Shown: in pieces, positions 50,601 through 61,602 of the stretch
Layout: every line of letters starts with the position of its first letter
How positions within the stretch are numbered: position 1 is the first letter of the stretch
From: Anisakis pegreffii
Taxonomy: Eukaryota; Nematoda; Chromadorea; Rhabditida; Anisakidae
Assembly (NCBI GenBank): GCA_035041965.1
Contig: JAPYMA010002819.1
Span: 62,001-126,000, forward strand
DNA length: 64,000 nt
Direction of reading: 5' to 3'
The notes under the pieces: model-generated
Databases searched by the model: none
What the model saw: the letters and a program-made list of their open reading frames with translations, nothing else
Told to the model about the DNA's origin: nothing
Program-made: the position numbers and the translations under genes

Positions 50601-53600
50601 GGTGTCGTGTCTGATCGATCTGCGATATTTAATAATAGATGTGTGATTTTTGAGTGTTATTATGAGCTGTGTTATTATAAGCAGTTGACGAAAAGCATTA
50701 GTGATGCGAAATGCGATGAATTTGACGTATTTTTGTTAATGTTATTCAGTGATTCGGTTTGTTCGATTCGATTTTCTTGTGTTGATATTAATGTTATTAT
50801 AGTAGTGTTGGTATTAGGAGTGGTGTTGACGTGGACATTGATAATTGTTAAACGATAGATAGTTTTTTAGTTGGTGCTTGAGTAGGTGTTTTACTGATTA
50901 TGGAATGGTTTGTAAGATAAGTTAGGTGTCATTTATTTATTTATTTATTTATTTATTTATTCATTCATTTATTTAATCAACAAATCCAGCTCATTACGAG
51001 TTTATGCCGCTCTGTTATCATTAATATCACATTCTTCTTTCCTTGATATCCTCCTTTCCGCACATCTAACGATAATAGCGTTGGGAATCATTTGTCTTCA
51101 TGAAATTCGTACTTAAATTATTGATTTAGCAAGCACAGAGGTTTGGGACACTCTCCCGTATTGCCGAATGATTTCTAGGGAGAGAATTATCATTTAATTG
51201 TAGGTTTATCTCTCGTGGAAGGATGAATTTTCCTTTAGAAAGAGGGGGTAGGGGGATTGAGAAGTTTGGTAGATTATTATTGTTGATTGATTTCTTTTTA
51301 ACCGATTTCCTTCCTAAAGGATGTTAAATAATGTTAATTTTTCGGTGAATTATTGATAAAAAATTTCGTGATTACTGAATTAAATTTTTTGATATTCTTT
51401 CGAGTAATCAGCAAGATGTGAAAGTTTATCCGAAAACGAATAGAATTAGGTTCAGTTAAGTAGAGCGGGGAGTGCGAGAACATGAGAACAGCTGGCTTAT
51501 CAGATCAATTGTTTGTTGAGTTGTTTATTTACTTCGATGTTTACTTTTCTGGTTTACTTGCTTATATTTTTATTTAATTGTTTTATTTATTTATTTGCTT
51601 GTGCGGTTTTGAGTTTGTTAAAGTGACTGGCGATTAGTAGGGAGAAGAATGAAATGATTACAGATGAGGATGGGTGTTTGATGGTTTTTTGCATGAAACA
51701 AATATAGGGAATAATGAAAATTAGAGAGAATGAACATTGTTTTATTCCGGTGGTTTTGTTCTCTTATTAAAACATTTGGGTGTGTGAGTGTGTGTTGTGT
51801 TGTATTCGTATTGAATCGATTGAGAACGTAGACGATTTCATTAATTGATCATTCATTAGAGTGATGCTGTAATAAATCTTGATTTTTGTTGCTTTTTTTG
51901 TGGGGAAGATTATCATTATTGTTATTATAACTGGTACATTTCAGTATTGATATGTATTATTGATATTATTTGTTTTAATACAAGTATTGTTAGTATTAGT
52001 ATGGGTGGGTGTTTTCTTAGTATTAGGGTGAGTATTGGTATGATTACTGATAGTCATTTTGAGGTTGTTAATGATATTATTGTTTTAGGGTTGGTATTGT
52101 TATTGTGATTATTGCGATTTACATGAAATGATAGTGAGTAAATTTCGATTGGAAAAATGTTTTGACAGGATCGTTCGCTTGAGATTTATACAGATGGATT
52201 TGGCAGATAAATAGATGATGTGTCGACTTGATATTGATTCGTTTGTTGGTTGTGTTATGCGAGAGGAACGATGGTTTTAGTGATGTTAACAATGATAACA
52301 GTATTAATGATATTGGTACACCACTCGGTTTCGAGCAAAAGTTTCCTCCCCGAACAGGAATCGAACCCGCAATCTTAACAACTCGGCGAAGACTGAACGG
52401 TCTCCGCGGCAGCGCAGAGGTAGAGCCCCAACCGGTAATTGATATGTCGCGGGTTCGATTCCCGTTCGCGGAGGAAAGTTGTGCTCGAAACCGAGTGGTG
52501 TACCAATATCATTAATGTTGTGAGCCTGAGCCAGGCTATGATCCGGCTTGTATCTATTATCTAATGATAATAGTGGTAATATTGATAGGACTGGTAATGA
52601 TAGTATTTGTTAATGAAGCGAGCGGATCGTGGTTGTTAATCTGCGACTATTGGAGGAATGTGTTGTAGATGTGAGACGAGAATACAGTGATATTGTATAT
52701 TTTAATGGGAATTGAATTGATTAATTGATATCGTTTGATTGATTTAATTTATTGTGCACAATAAAATAGAGGTGAATTTTAAAAAAATAATGCGTCTGAT
52801 TGAGTGGAGTAATAGTCTGGTGAAGAGGAAGAAGAGAAATATATCAAAACGAGATGATGATGACGGAAAAAGGTGAGTGGAGTTGTTTTGTGTAGGCTTG
52901 ACTAGGTGAGAAACTGAACTCGGGAACTTTCGAAGGGGTTGAGTGGGTGACCCCGGAAGATCGAAAGTGTTCGGGATCCCCAAATTCTACCCTTGAAGAT
53001 CTCCGGGTCTCGGAGATTCCCGGCCTTGCCGCAGTATCGAGAATGGTAACATTGATGGCAGTGGTGGTGTTAATGATAATATTAATGGTTAGTGGCGGCA
53101 TCCGAGCGAAATTTCATGTCGATCGGAATCTGACCGACTGACTTTTCATATTCTGATAGTTGGAATTCCGGCAGATCTTCGGAATCGTTCGGTTGGCATC
53201 CGGTTGTCGGAATTCGGACCGAAATGGTTGAATTTTTCCGATCGACCATTGGTGGAGTGCCAACACTAGTAATGTTGGTAGTAATAGTAAAAATGAAGAT
53301 GGCACGTATTATGAATCATGGTAATAATGATAATGTAGTGATAAAACAGTGATGAAACTGGTAAGAGGCATGATAGCAATGGTAATGTTGACAGAAACAA
53401 TGATAAAGCGTTGAAAATTTTTAGATGCTGTTGGAATATGTTCCGACGACGTCGCACCCTTCATTCGCGTACCATTCGAATCGGACATGGACCCATACTA
53501 GGCACTGCGAATTCGTTTCCTCCAAACGTTGTTTGCAATCAAAAATACAACATATTCACTTTTGTACCGCTGGTTTGTTTATTTGTTTACTTGTTTACAC

Positions 53601-56600
53601 TTGTTTATTTACTTGTTTACTTGTTTATATTTCTTTATTTACTTGTTTACGTGTTTTTTGAGTTGCAGGTTTGTTTACTTTTCAGGTTCTTTTTCAACAA
53701 TTCAAATTTTTCTTGAATCTTTATTTCTTGCTGATGGCATGTAGTCAGTTTATTCCGGCCGTACAAATCGGTGCACCAATTACTTATTGGGGACCACTGG
53801 TATGTTTTTTTTTCGGTTCTGCTGTTTTTGTTTGAATTTTATTCGGAAATTTTGGAAATTTTGTTCCTTCTTCTGAAAAGTTTTCAGATAGTTGTTTCTT
53901 TTTGCCGTTTTTCTTAACTTGTTTTTTTCTTCTGTAATTGTTTTGTTTAATGTGATAATTTGGTTTGATTGTGTCTTGAATTTGACTGTTTTAGGGTTTC
54001 GTTCTGACGATAACGTTGATACGTGAAGCATTGGATGATTTTGTACGGTTTTTGAGAGATCGTGAACTGAACGGTGAAAAATATGATAAGCTGACTCGGC
54101 ATGGTTTTGAGGCTATCTCTAGCGCGTTAGTTCTTTATTATGAGATTTTGTGTTTTCGTTCTCTTGATATTTTGTTTGGATTTGAGTTTTAATTGTTATG
54201 AACTTTTTTTTGAAAATTGTGTGAATGTTTTCCAAATATGATGACAAGTTTGTTTGTTTTTATTATTTTCAGTTTTCTCGCACATTTTGATTCATTTGTA
54301 ATATTGATTAGTAAATTTTTTTCGTAGTTTGATTGTTTTAGTGATATTTCTGTTGGTGATCTGATAGTGATTCAAAAGAATAAGAGAGTACCCGCGGATG
54401 TGGTTCTGTTGAGAACCACCGAAAAATCTGGAGCATCGTTCATTCGAACGGATCAACTGGATGGCGAGACTGATTGGAAGCTACGGATTGCCGTTCCGGT
54501 AACACAAAATTTACCGAAGGATGAGGTTTGTTCTGGTGGACGTTGATTATTTGAGAAGCGAAATTGAATCAGAATGTGACATGTGTGTGGAATTTTTTGG
54601 ATATTGTCGTGAATTATTGTTGTTGAATTATTTGGTTGAATGTATAGTGTACGGTGTTGATGTGTATTTGTGTTGTGTGTTAATTGGAAGTGACATTGAA
54701 GGATATATTCGATCTGAATGTTGAAGTGTATGCAGAGAAACCGCAGAAGGATATTCATGATTTCGTTGGTACGTTCAAGGTGAGTGTTTAGTGTTTATTT
54801 TCGAGTCATTTGTTGAATCGTCACGAGAAGTGTAGGTGAATTTGAAGATTAATGGAAGAGGGTTCAGTTTCAATGTTTTCAATTTTTGAAGAGAATGATG
54901 AATTTTTTAGGTTATAGGGTAAATTTTTCATGGTATCAGGTAATTTTTGACGAGTTTTTTGTTTCAAATTTCAGATTAGTGGAGAAAATACAACTCAGGA
55001 TGGATCGTTGAACGTAGAGAATGTGTTATGGGCGAATACGGTGTTGGCGAGTGGTCGTGTGATCGGTGTGGTCGTTTATACGGGTCGGGAAACGCGGTCT
55101 GTGATGAACACAACGCTACCGGAAAGTAAAGTGGGACTGCTGGATCTTGAGGTGGCTGAGTCGAGAGATTTGTTGAGTAGAGAACGGAGAACTGCTTCAA
55201 CTTTGCAGTTTTAATCTCGTTCTGATTGTTTGTTTTTTGCGAATCTGGAGTTTATAATCTTTGAATTGAAAACTTTGATCAACATTGCATGTTGAAGTAG
55301 TAGTGTTTGAAGAAAATTCTTTTCAGGTGAACAATTTAACGAAAATTTTATTCTTGTTTGTTTTGGTGCTGGCATCGGTAATGGTTGCGATGAAAGGTCT
55401 TGACAAGAATTGGTTAGTGTATCCTGTATTAAAGATTGTATAATGTATTACCGTATCATTTTTGTACGTTGTAACATTTATTTGAATGTAAATATATGTA
55501 AACGTATGGCTAGACTTACGATTAGTGTACGATTGTACTTATTGTTGTGTGATACTTATGATTATTTTTGTGTAGGTATCGCTATTTGATGCGATTCGTT
55601 CTGTTGTTTTCGTATATCATTCCGATATCGTTGCGAGTGAATTTGGATATGGCAAAGTTGTTCTACGCATGGCAGATTGGACGGGATAGACATATTCCAG
55701 GTGATTTCTTTTCTTGGGATTTTTCAATTTGATTCTTTGATTCTTTCAGATTTTCGTGTTCGCCGAATAAATTTTTTTCAGCTTTTTTCCCGGTAGCGGT
55801 CGTTTTTCTTTGGATTTTATTCAGTTTTTTCCGGGGAATTTCAGAAACGGTCGTTCGGAGCAGTACCATACCGGAAGAGTTGGGTCGAATATCGTTTTTG
55901 TTGTCGGATAAAACGGGAACGTTAACGCGTAACGAGATGCGCTTCAAGAAGATCCACCTGGGAACGGTTTCGTTCAGTAGCGATGCGTTCGAGGTGCGTG
56001 ATTTCTTTTTTTGATCAGTCAGGTTATCGGTTTTTGAGTTGAGTTCACGACTTTACTCGAAGTTTTTGTGAAAAAGCGATGGCGAGATTGTTTACTTGTT
56101 TATCGAACTTTTCAGGGTAATTGAGGCATCCTTTTTTTCAGGATGTGTCACGTCACGTAATGTCTGCGTATGCTGGAAAGTTGGGTCGGCATTCGTTCTC
56201 TTCGAAATTGCAGACAGCCGTTGAGGCGATAGCGTTGTGTCATAATGTGACACCGATTAATGAAAATGGCAAATGCAGTTACCAGGCAGCTAGTCCGGAT
56301 GAGGTGGCTCTGGTGGAATGGACAGAAACCGTTGGAGTGCGTTTAGCGGAACGTGATTTGACATCTTTGCAGTTGAATCTAGCAAACGGACAGACGAAAT
56401 GCTTCCAAATATTGCATTTGTTCCCGTTTACATCGGAAGCGAAGAGAATGGGAATTATCGTCAAAGACGAAACGACCGACGAGATAAGTTTGATAATAAA
56501 AGGTGCCGATACGGTGTTGGCAAATATGGTACAGTACAATGATTGGCTGGAAGAGGAGAGCAGTAATATGGCCAGGGAAGGTCTGAGAACATTGGTGGTA

Positions 56601-59451
56601 GCCAAGAAAATCTTAACGCCTGAACAATTGGCCGACTTCGAGAAGCATTATCATCAGGCGAAAATGTCGGTGGTGGGCCGAAGTGAGCAGATGGCCGCAG
56701 TGGTGCGACGACTCGAAACTGATTTGCAGTTGTTGTGCTTGACGGGCGTGGAGGATCGTTTGCAGGTTTCGATTGTTGATATTCGTTGATTTGTACTGAT
56801 ATTATTGCGGTTTTTATCATTTGCTGTGGATGAGTTATTGGTTTTGTGGACATTATTTGCAGGAGTGAGTTGTTTTGTTTGGTTGTATTGTTTGTTTTAT
56901 TTTTTGTTTTTAAGATCATTTTTGACAAAGTTGTTTGATAGGATCAAGTAACGACCTCATTGGAGTTGTTGCGTAATGCTGGCATAAAGATTTGGATGTT
57001 GACCGGTGATAAGCTGGAGACGGCGATTTGTATCGCGAAATCGTCAGGACTCTTCTCGAAATCGGACAATGTACACGTGTTTGGACAGGTGCAGACACGG
57101 ATTGAGGCACATAATGAACTGAACGCTTTGAGAAGGTGGAAAATCTTGAGTTTTTTCGAGCAGTTTTAGTGAAGAATTTTGTTTTATTTGGAATACTTTG
57201 AGTTTTTGATATTTCAGTGAATACTTTGATATTTCAGTGTTATTGTAGGAAATATAGTTTTTGATGAAATTGTTGATTGTTGGAATGATTTTAATAATGT
57301 TTTAAAAAGAAGTGAAAATTGAGGATTTTAGCTTGGAATTCTTTTATTTTCATAAATTTCTACGGAATATTTTGAATTGATTAGGGAATTTGGAAGGGAA
57401 GGAGAGTGTTTTTCTCGTTTAAATATTAATCAGAAATACGCTCGTTTAGAAAAACGGACGTCGCGTTGGTTTTGTCTGGTACAGCGTTGAATGTTTGTCT
57501 GCAGTATTATGAATCTGAAGTGGCCGAGCTGGTTGGTGGAGATTTATCTGAGATTTATTGTTGAATTATGCGTATTTATAGTGCTGTTATTATGGTTAAT
57601 AGTGTGGTAATAATAATTTTTTGTATGATAGGTATGTGGATGTACGGCAGTAGTGTGTTGTCGATGTTCACCAGAGCAAAAAGCACAGATCGTGAATCTG
57701 TTGAGGAAGTATCGTGCACCGTTGAGAGTTGCTGCGGTTGGGGACGGAGGAAATGATGTGTCGATGATACAGGCAGCTCATGCAGGCATTGGGATTGATG
57801 CACATGAAGGTTAGATTTCGTTTGCTTATTGGTTTTATTTGATTGTTTGATTATTTATTCGTTTGTTTGTTTTTGCAGTCACAATTTTGAGAGTTCACTC
57901 GAAAAAATTCAGGTAAACAAGCATCGTTGGCAGCGGATTTTTCGATTACACAATTCTCGCATATTTGTCGATTGCTGTTGGTTCATGGACGGTTTTGTTA
58001 TAAAAGGTCATGCGCCCTTTCGCAATTCGTTATGCACAGAGGTGGGTTGGATGGGGCAGTTTTGTATTTGTTTAGATGCGATTATTTATTTGTTTAAATC
58101 GATTAATTGTTTATTTTTTGGTTTATTTGGTGTTATTCACAACGATTGCTTACGTATTCTAATTAGTTTTTTTTGCTGGATTTATTGCTTATTTCTTTGT
58201 TTGTTTGTTTATTTGATTATTTATTTATTTTTTTCATTTGTTTACTTATGAATTAGTTCATGAAATTGTTTTTTTACCGTCGTTCCATTTCAGGTCTGAT
58301 AATCTCAACAATGCAAGCGATCTTCTCGTGTGTTTTCTACTTCGCATCCGTGTCACTCTATCAAGGTGTTCTCATGGTTGCCTACTCAACCGTCTACACA
58401 ATGTTACCGGTGTTTTCGTTAGTGGTTGACCGTGATGTGACCCCGTCGAATGCTTTGACATATCCTGAATTGTATAAAGAGCTGGGAAAGGGAAGATCGC
58501 TATCCTACAAAACATTCTGCATTTGGGTACTGATCAGTATTTATCAAGGTGAGTGAATTCGATTGATCGATTTTTTGTTGTTGTTTTGATGGTTTGCTTG
58601 CGTGTTTTACATTTGATTTAGTATAATATCGATTTGTTTTTTGTTTTTTTGTTTCATTGTTTCATTCTCATTTTTTCGGTCGCATACGATTGGACAGTGA
58701 TTATTTGGGTTATAATGTCATTGTTGATTGTAATTTTGTTCTTTGTTTATTTGGTTTTTGTTTACGGTTGTAATTTTGTTCATATCGTTGAAGTTATTTG
58801 AAATAATATCGTCGTTTTTGTTTGGTATTCATTGTTTTTATGATTGTGATTGCTATTATTCAAGATTTCAAGATTTTAGTGATGTTTATTATTTGACCTA
58901 TTTTTTGTAAGGTTTTTATGAGCAACTGGTGAGAATGTAATAAGTAGTGGATCAGATTGTTGATGGATAAAATCAGGACTTGAAGTGAAGCGATAAAGAG
59001 GTAATGGGTTGAAGGTGATGAATTGCATTGTTTTAGGGTCAGTGATAATGTACGGAGCATTGCTGGTGTTCGATTCGGATTTCATTCACGTCGTATCGAT
59101 AAGTTTTACGGCGTTGATTGTGACTGAGCTGATTATGGTTGCATTAACGGTACATACATGGCATTGGGCGATGTTGCTGGCTGAGGTACGTTGGTTGTTT
59201 TATTGGGTGTTGTTGTTGTGATTGTTGTTATTTTGATTTTGATTGAGAAGAATGATTTTAAGGCGCTCTCGTTGAGTCTCTACGCTGGTTCACTGCTAAT
59301 CTTAGATCAGTATTTCGATCGACAGTTTGTGACATCGTGGATTTTCCTGACGAAAACAACAGCAATAACGGCAATTTCATGCTTACCGCTGTATGTGATC
59401 AAGGCGCTTAAGCGGCGCTTCTCACCCCCATCTTATGCGAAAGTCAACTGA
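47638..59451 (+). CDS. tat-5: P4-type phospholipid-transporting ATPase, ATP9/Neo1/TAT-5 class
   Basis: Eighteen exons join in frame: 47638-47957, 53425-53572, 53686-53799, 53995-54125, 54342-54525, 54702-54779, 54975-55151, 55327-55412, 55576-55700, 55845-55993, 56142-56765, 56942-57135, 57450-57531, 57632-57809, 57913-58041, 58294-58548, 59037-59185 and 59263-59451. The product has 1103 residues. A Ser/Arg-rich N-tail of about 110 residues precedes [12 protein letters not shown] and the first membrane pair. Motifs present: DGET 278-281, phosphorylated D476 in [12 protein letters not shown] 624-627, TGDK 733-736 and GDGGND 841-846. The last third holds the remaining membrane helices and ends [12 protein letters not shown]9/TAT-5 flippases move phosphatidylethanolamine to the cytosolic leaflet without a CDC50 partner. 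In C. elegans TAT-5 limits budding of extracellular vesicles. The acceptors of exons 6 and 18 end AAG, and the exon 6 boundary is the least certain. Confidence 0.96.
50931..50970. repeat. ATTT microsatellite adjoining the dispersed repeat
   Basis: A run of ATTT units with two ATTC variants at its end, ending where the 177-bp dispersed repeat copy B begins. A simple repeat touching an element boundary can be the remnant of an element tail, but copy A lacks it. Confidence 0.85.
50971..51147 (+). repeat. Dispersed repeat, copy B (177 bp)
   Basis: The partner of 36631-36807, same orientation and same length with scattered substitutions. Shared blocks include CTTTCCGCA, GATAATAGCGTT, CTTCATGAAATTCG and CAGAGGTT. 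It lies in intron 1 of tat-5. Confidence 0.7.
52303..52516. mobile_element. tRNA-derived inverted-repeat element (SINE-like), in tat-5 intron 1
   Basis: Two 68-base arms, 52303-52370 and 52449-52516, are inverted copies with four mismatches and enclose a 78-base centre. Each arm carries a tRNA T-arm (GCGGGTTCGATTCCCGT on the right) followed by GGAGGAAA, CTCGAAACCGAGTGGTGTAC and CAATATCATTAAT. On the + strand, 52393-52465 resembles a degenerate tRNA: acceptor strands CTCCGCG and CGCGGAG pair perfectly, an A-box-like segment is present, and the T stem-loop is intact. The anticodon stem is broken. This suggests a tRNA-derived SINE whose second copy inserted or duplicated head to head. Confidence 0.7.
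53578..53660. repeat. TTTAC/TTTG-type degenerate microsatellite in tat-5 intron 2
   Basis: Repeated TTGTTTAC, TTTATTTAC and related units fill most of the short intron between exons 2 and 3. It can be read as an open frame of repeated Leu/Phe/Tyr residues, which is an artefact of the repeat. Confidence 0.75.
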
Positions 59452-60414
59452 TCGCTGGCTGTGTCAGCTGATCATTTGACCTGAATTTATACATAATTTT
59501 AAGTTATTCGTCATGTTCCGATCTGTTTGGAAAATTTTGATTGCAGTCACTCATTATGAATACTGATATTAGTTACGATTATTATTCATACGGTTATGAT
59601 AATTATTACGATTTTCTATTAATATCTTTGTGAGTTTTCATTGTTCTGATTATTTTTGCTTTTATTGTTATTGTTATTATTATTATTGCTGTTATTATTA
59701 TCCTCATTATTCTTATTGTGAGTGTTATTTAAAACAGTAATACTATCATACTAGGAATAATAATAATAATGGTAATAATAGTAATAGCAGTTGTTCGATT
59801 ATATACTACTCGAAAGCAGTAATTGTTAATCATCGAATGAATTTTATTCTTATCATAATTTGTGAGTAATATACATATATTAAGAAAGTTTGTTGTTGCG
59901 TTCAGTGATTTGTCCATTGATATAATCAGTGTGCGTTTTTAATCGAACTTACTGTCTCGTTTTGATTTGTTCCATTTGATCTGATGTTGAGTCAAATTTC
60001 TTGAGTACTTAATTATTAATTTCATGTCATCATTCCCTCACTGAACATAGAGCCCAGATATATACATGTTGATAGATTGAAAGGAGTGATCGTATTGTTT
60101 GCGTTAGAAATCGTTAAGAAATGCCTTCAGTTCGAATCAAATATGAGCGAATTTACAGTCATTTGCTTATTTGAAATTGAAATCGATCGTTATTTTCTTT
60201 GTTTTGTCGCGCATTATTCATAATATTATTATTTTAATGATGAAAATGTTGTGAATGATCATTAATTGATGGAACGGGAAACGCGGAACGTTAATCTCTT
60301 TTTGAGTGATTCGACGAAATCTTCAACGCAAAATTTCTTCTATCGTTTTTTTGTCGTTTCGTTTTGTTTTGCTTCATTTTTTCGGTTTGTTTTTGTGATT
60401 TCATTCTTTTTGCT

Positions 60415-60421
60415 TATATAA
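60415..60421 (+). promoter_or_regulatory. Possible TATA box upstream of aph-1
   Basis: TATATAA lies in a T-rich stretch about 1.2 kb before the aph-1 start. If real, the transcript would need its 5' end trimmed by trans-splicing at 61560 or 61580. It could equally be a chance match in AT-rich DNA. Confidence 0.2.
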
Positions 60422-61150
60422 AGAAAGCCAAACAGCAATTGTTCAGCCGGCGGTATGAAACGTTATCATTTCGTTATGTTTAGCGCTGAAGTGTTTTTTG
60501 TTTTGTGTGTGTGGATGGATGCTTTTTGTGATAAATACACGATAAACGCAGTGTTTGTAATAAATGTGAAATTGAACTGAAAAGTTTTCGTGTTGTTGCT
60601 GTTCGTTGCCGTTAAATAACTTCACTGAACGGTTGATTGTTTTGCGGTGACGATCAGTTCAGTGAAGTGTTTAGTGTTGTGATGGTTTGAAGAACCATTC
60701 TCTGAAATACTTCGTTTTGAATTTCTTTTTTTTGTGAATTATTTTGTACTCTTATGGTGCGTGGAAGAAATCGTAACTGAATGTGGTGGTATTGGGTTTA
60801 TTGAAAAGTGCATTATGCAGTTGAGAGAGTTATGGGCCTGGCGATTGGTCGTTAGGTTGTGATTATTGTGGTGGTTATTATTGTTAGATTGTTATTATTT
60901 TGACGGGGTCGATTCGCGATCGGTGAAGGCAAGTTTGGCTTGAAAGCGAGTATTGTAGCAATGTTAGTGATGTTACCGAGACAGAGCCAGGCAGCTATCG
61001 TTTGGCTTGTATCTAATCGTCTCTCTGTTGATGTTATCGTGATCGATGCGATCTGATAGCAGCGTTTGTAGCTTCCATCAGACCAGTTTCGCATTAAGTG
61101 CGTTTAGAAACTGATTGCAAACTCAATACATGGGGTGTGGAAGCTTGGAG

Positions 61151-61280
61151 GCTGAACAGTCTCTGCGATAGTTTAGAGTTTAAAGGTGAAACATTGAATT
61201 GGTAATTGATAGATCACGGATTCGGTTCATATTGCGGGGAAAAGTTTTCTCGAAACGGAATGATGTACTGTTGTCATTAT
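61151..61280 (+). repeat. Diverged copy of the tRNA-derived element
   Basis: It aligns with 52383-52510: GCTGAACAGTCTCTGCG against ACTGAACGGTCTCCGCG, then GGTAATTGATA, CGGATTCGGTTC against CGGGTTCGATTC, GCGGGGAAAAGTT against GCGGAGGAAAGTT, and TCGAAACGGAATGATGTAC against TCGAAACCGAGTGGTGTAC. It is a single unit without the inverted partner and is too decayed to fold as a tRNA. Confidence 0.6.
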
Positions 61281-61550
61281 TATTACTGATATTATTTGAA
61301 TATGATTCAAATTTTCGTGTTAATCTCTTTTCGTGTGTAATGTTTGTGGAAGGTTAATAGGAGGACGTATTCAGTTTGATGTTTATTCGGTTTGTGCGGA
61401 GGTCGTGTGGGATTTTTGGATTTTATTTTACTGATATTATTGCAGTTTAAGTGGTTATAATTGCGGTTGTCGTTTTGTCACATTATTCGTTGCTCGCATC
61501 ATTGTTGTTATTATTATGAAAATTATTAGTGGTTCGAAAAAATTTCTCTG

Positions 61551-61602
61551 TATTTTGCAGAAAAATTCCCTCGAAATCAGCGATTGATTGATCCAGCAGA
61601 AA
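61551..61602 (+). promoter_or_regulatory. Likely trans-splice acceptor and 5' UTR of aph-1
   Basis: TATTTTGCAG ends at 61560, 42 bases before the ATG; a weaker acceptor, CGAAATCAG, ends at 61580. The T-rich one is the better match to the nematode consensus. Confidence 0.5.

Larger units (their letters stand above)
47958..53424 (+). other. Intron 1 of tat-5 (5.5 kb), repeat-rich
   Basis: This is by far the longest intron in the window. It contains a minus-strand open frame at 48176-48787, an ATTT microsatellite at 50931-50970, a dispersed repeat at 50971-51147, a tRNA-derived inverted-repeat element at 52303-52516 and a G/C-richer patch at about 52900-53270. That patch contains short inverted pieces such as GATCTCCGGG...CGGAGATTCC and is probably transposon debris. 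No coding exon of tat-5 is visible inside. Confidence 0.8.
59452..61560. other. Intergenic region between tat-5 and aph-1
   Basis: About 2.1 kb, with TTATTATTATTA-type runs near 59660-59700. A TATATAA at 60415-60421 precedes a short G/C-richer segment (CAGCCGGCGG) and could be a core promoter for aph-1, although this is weak evidence. A decayed relative of the tRNA-derived element lies at 60973-61280. Confidence 0.5.

Noticed and set aside
52393..52465. Functional tRNA gene in tat-5 intron 1
   Set aside because: Acceptor and T stems pair, but the anticodon stem does not, position 33 is not T, and the sequence is part of a repeated element.
53411..53716. Reading through tat-5 exons 2 and 3 without the intron
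   Set aside because: The open frame runs through a TTTAC-type repeat. Using donor 53573 and acceptor 53685 restores [18 protein letters not shown] of the family.
54126..54341. A missing mini-exon between tat-5 exons 4 and 5
   Set aside because: Moving the donor of exon 4 to 54125/54126 (GC|GTTAGT) gives ISSADISVGDL with the same spacing as human ATP9A, so no extra exon is needed.
56461..56928. 155-codon minus-strand open frame
   Set aside because: Antisense shadow of the large tat-5 exon at 56142-56765.
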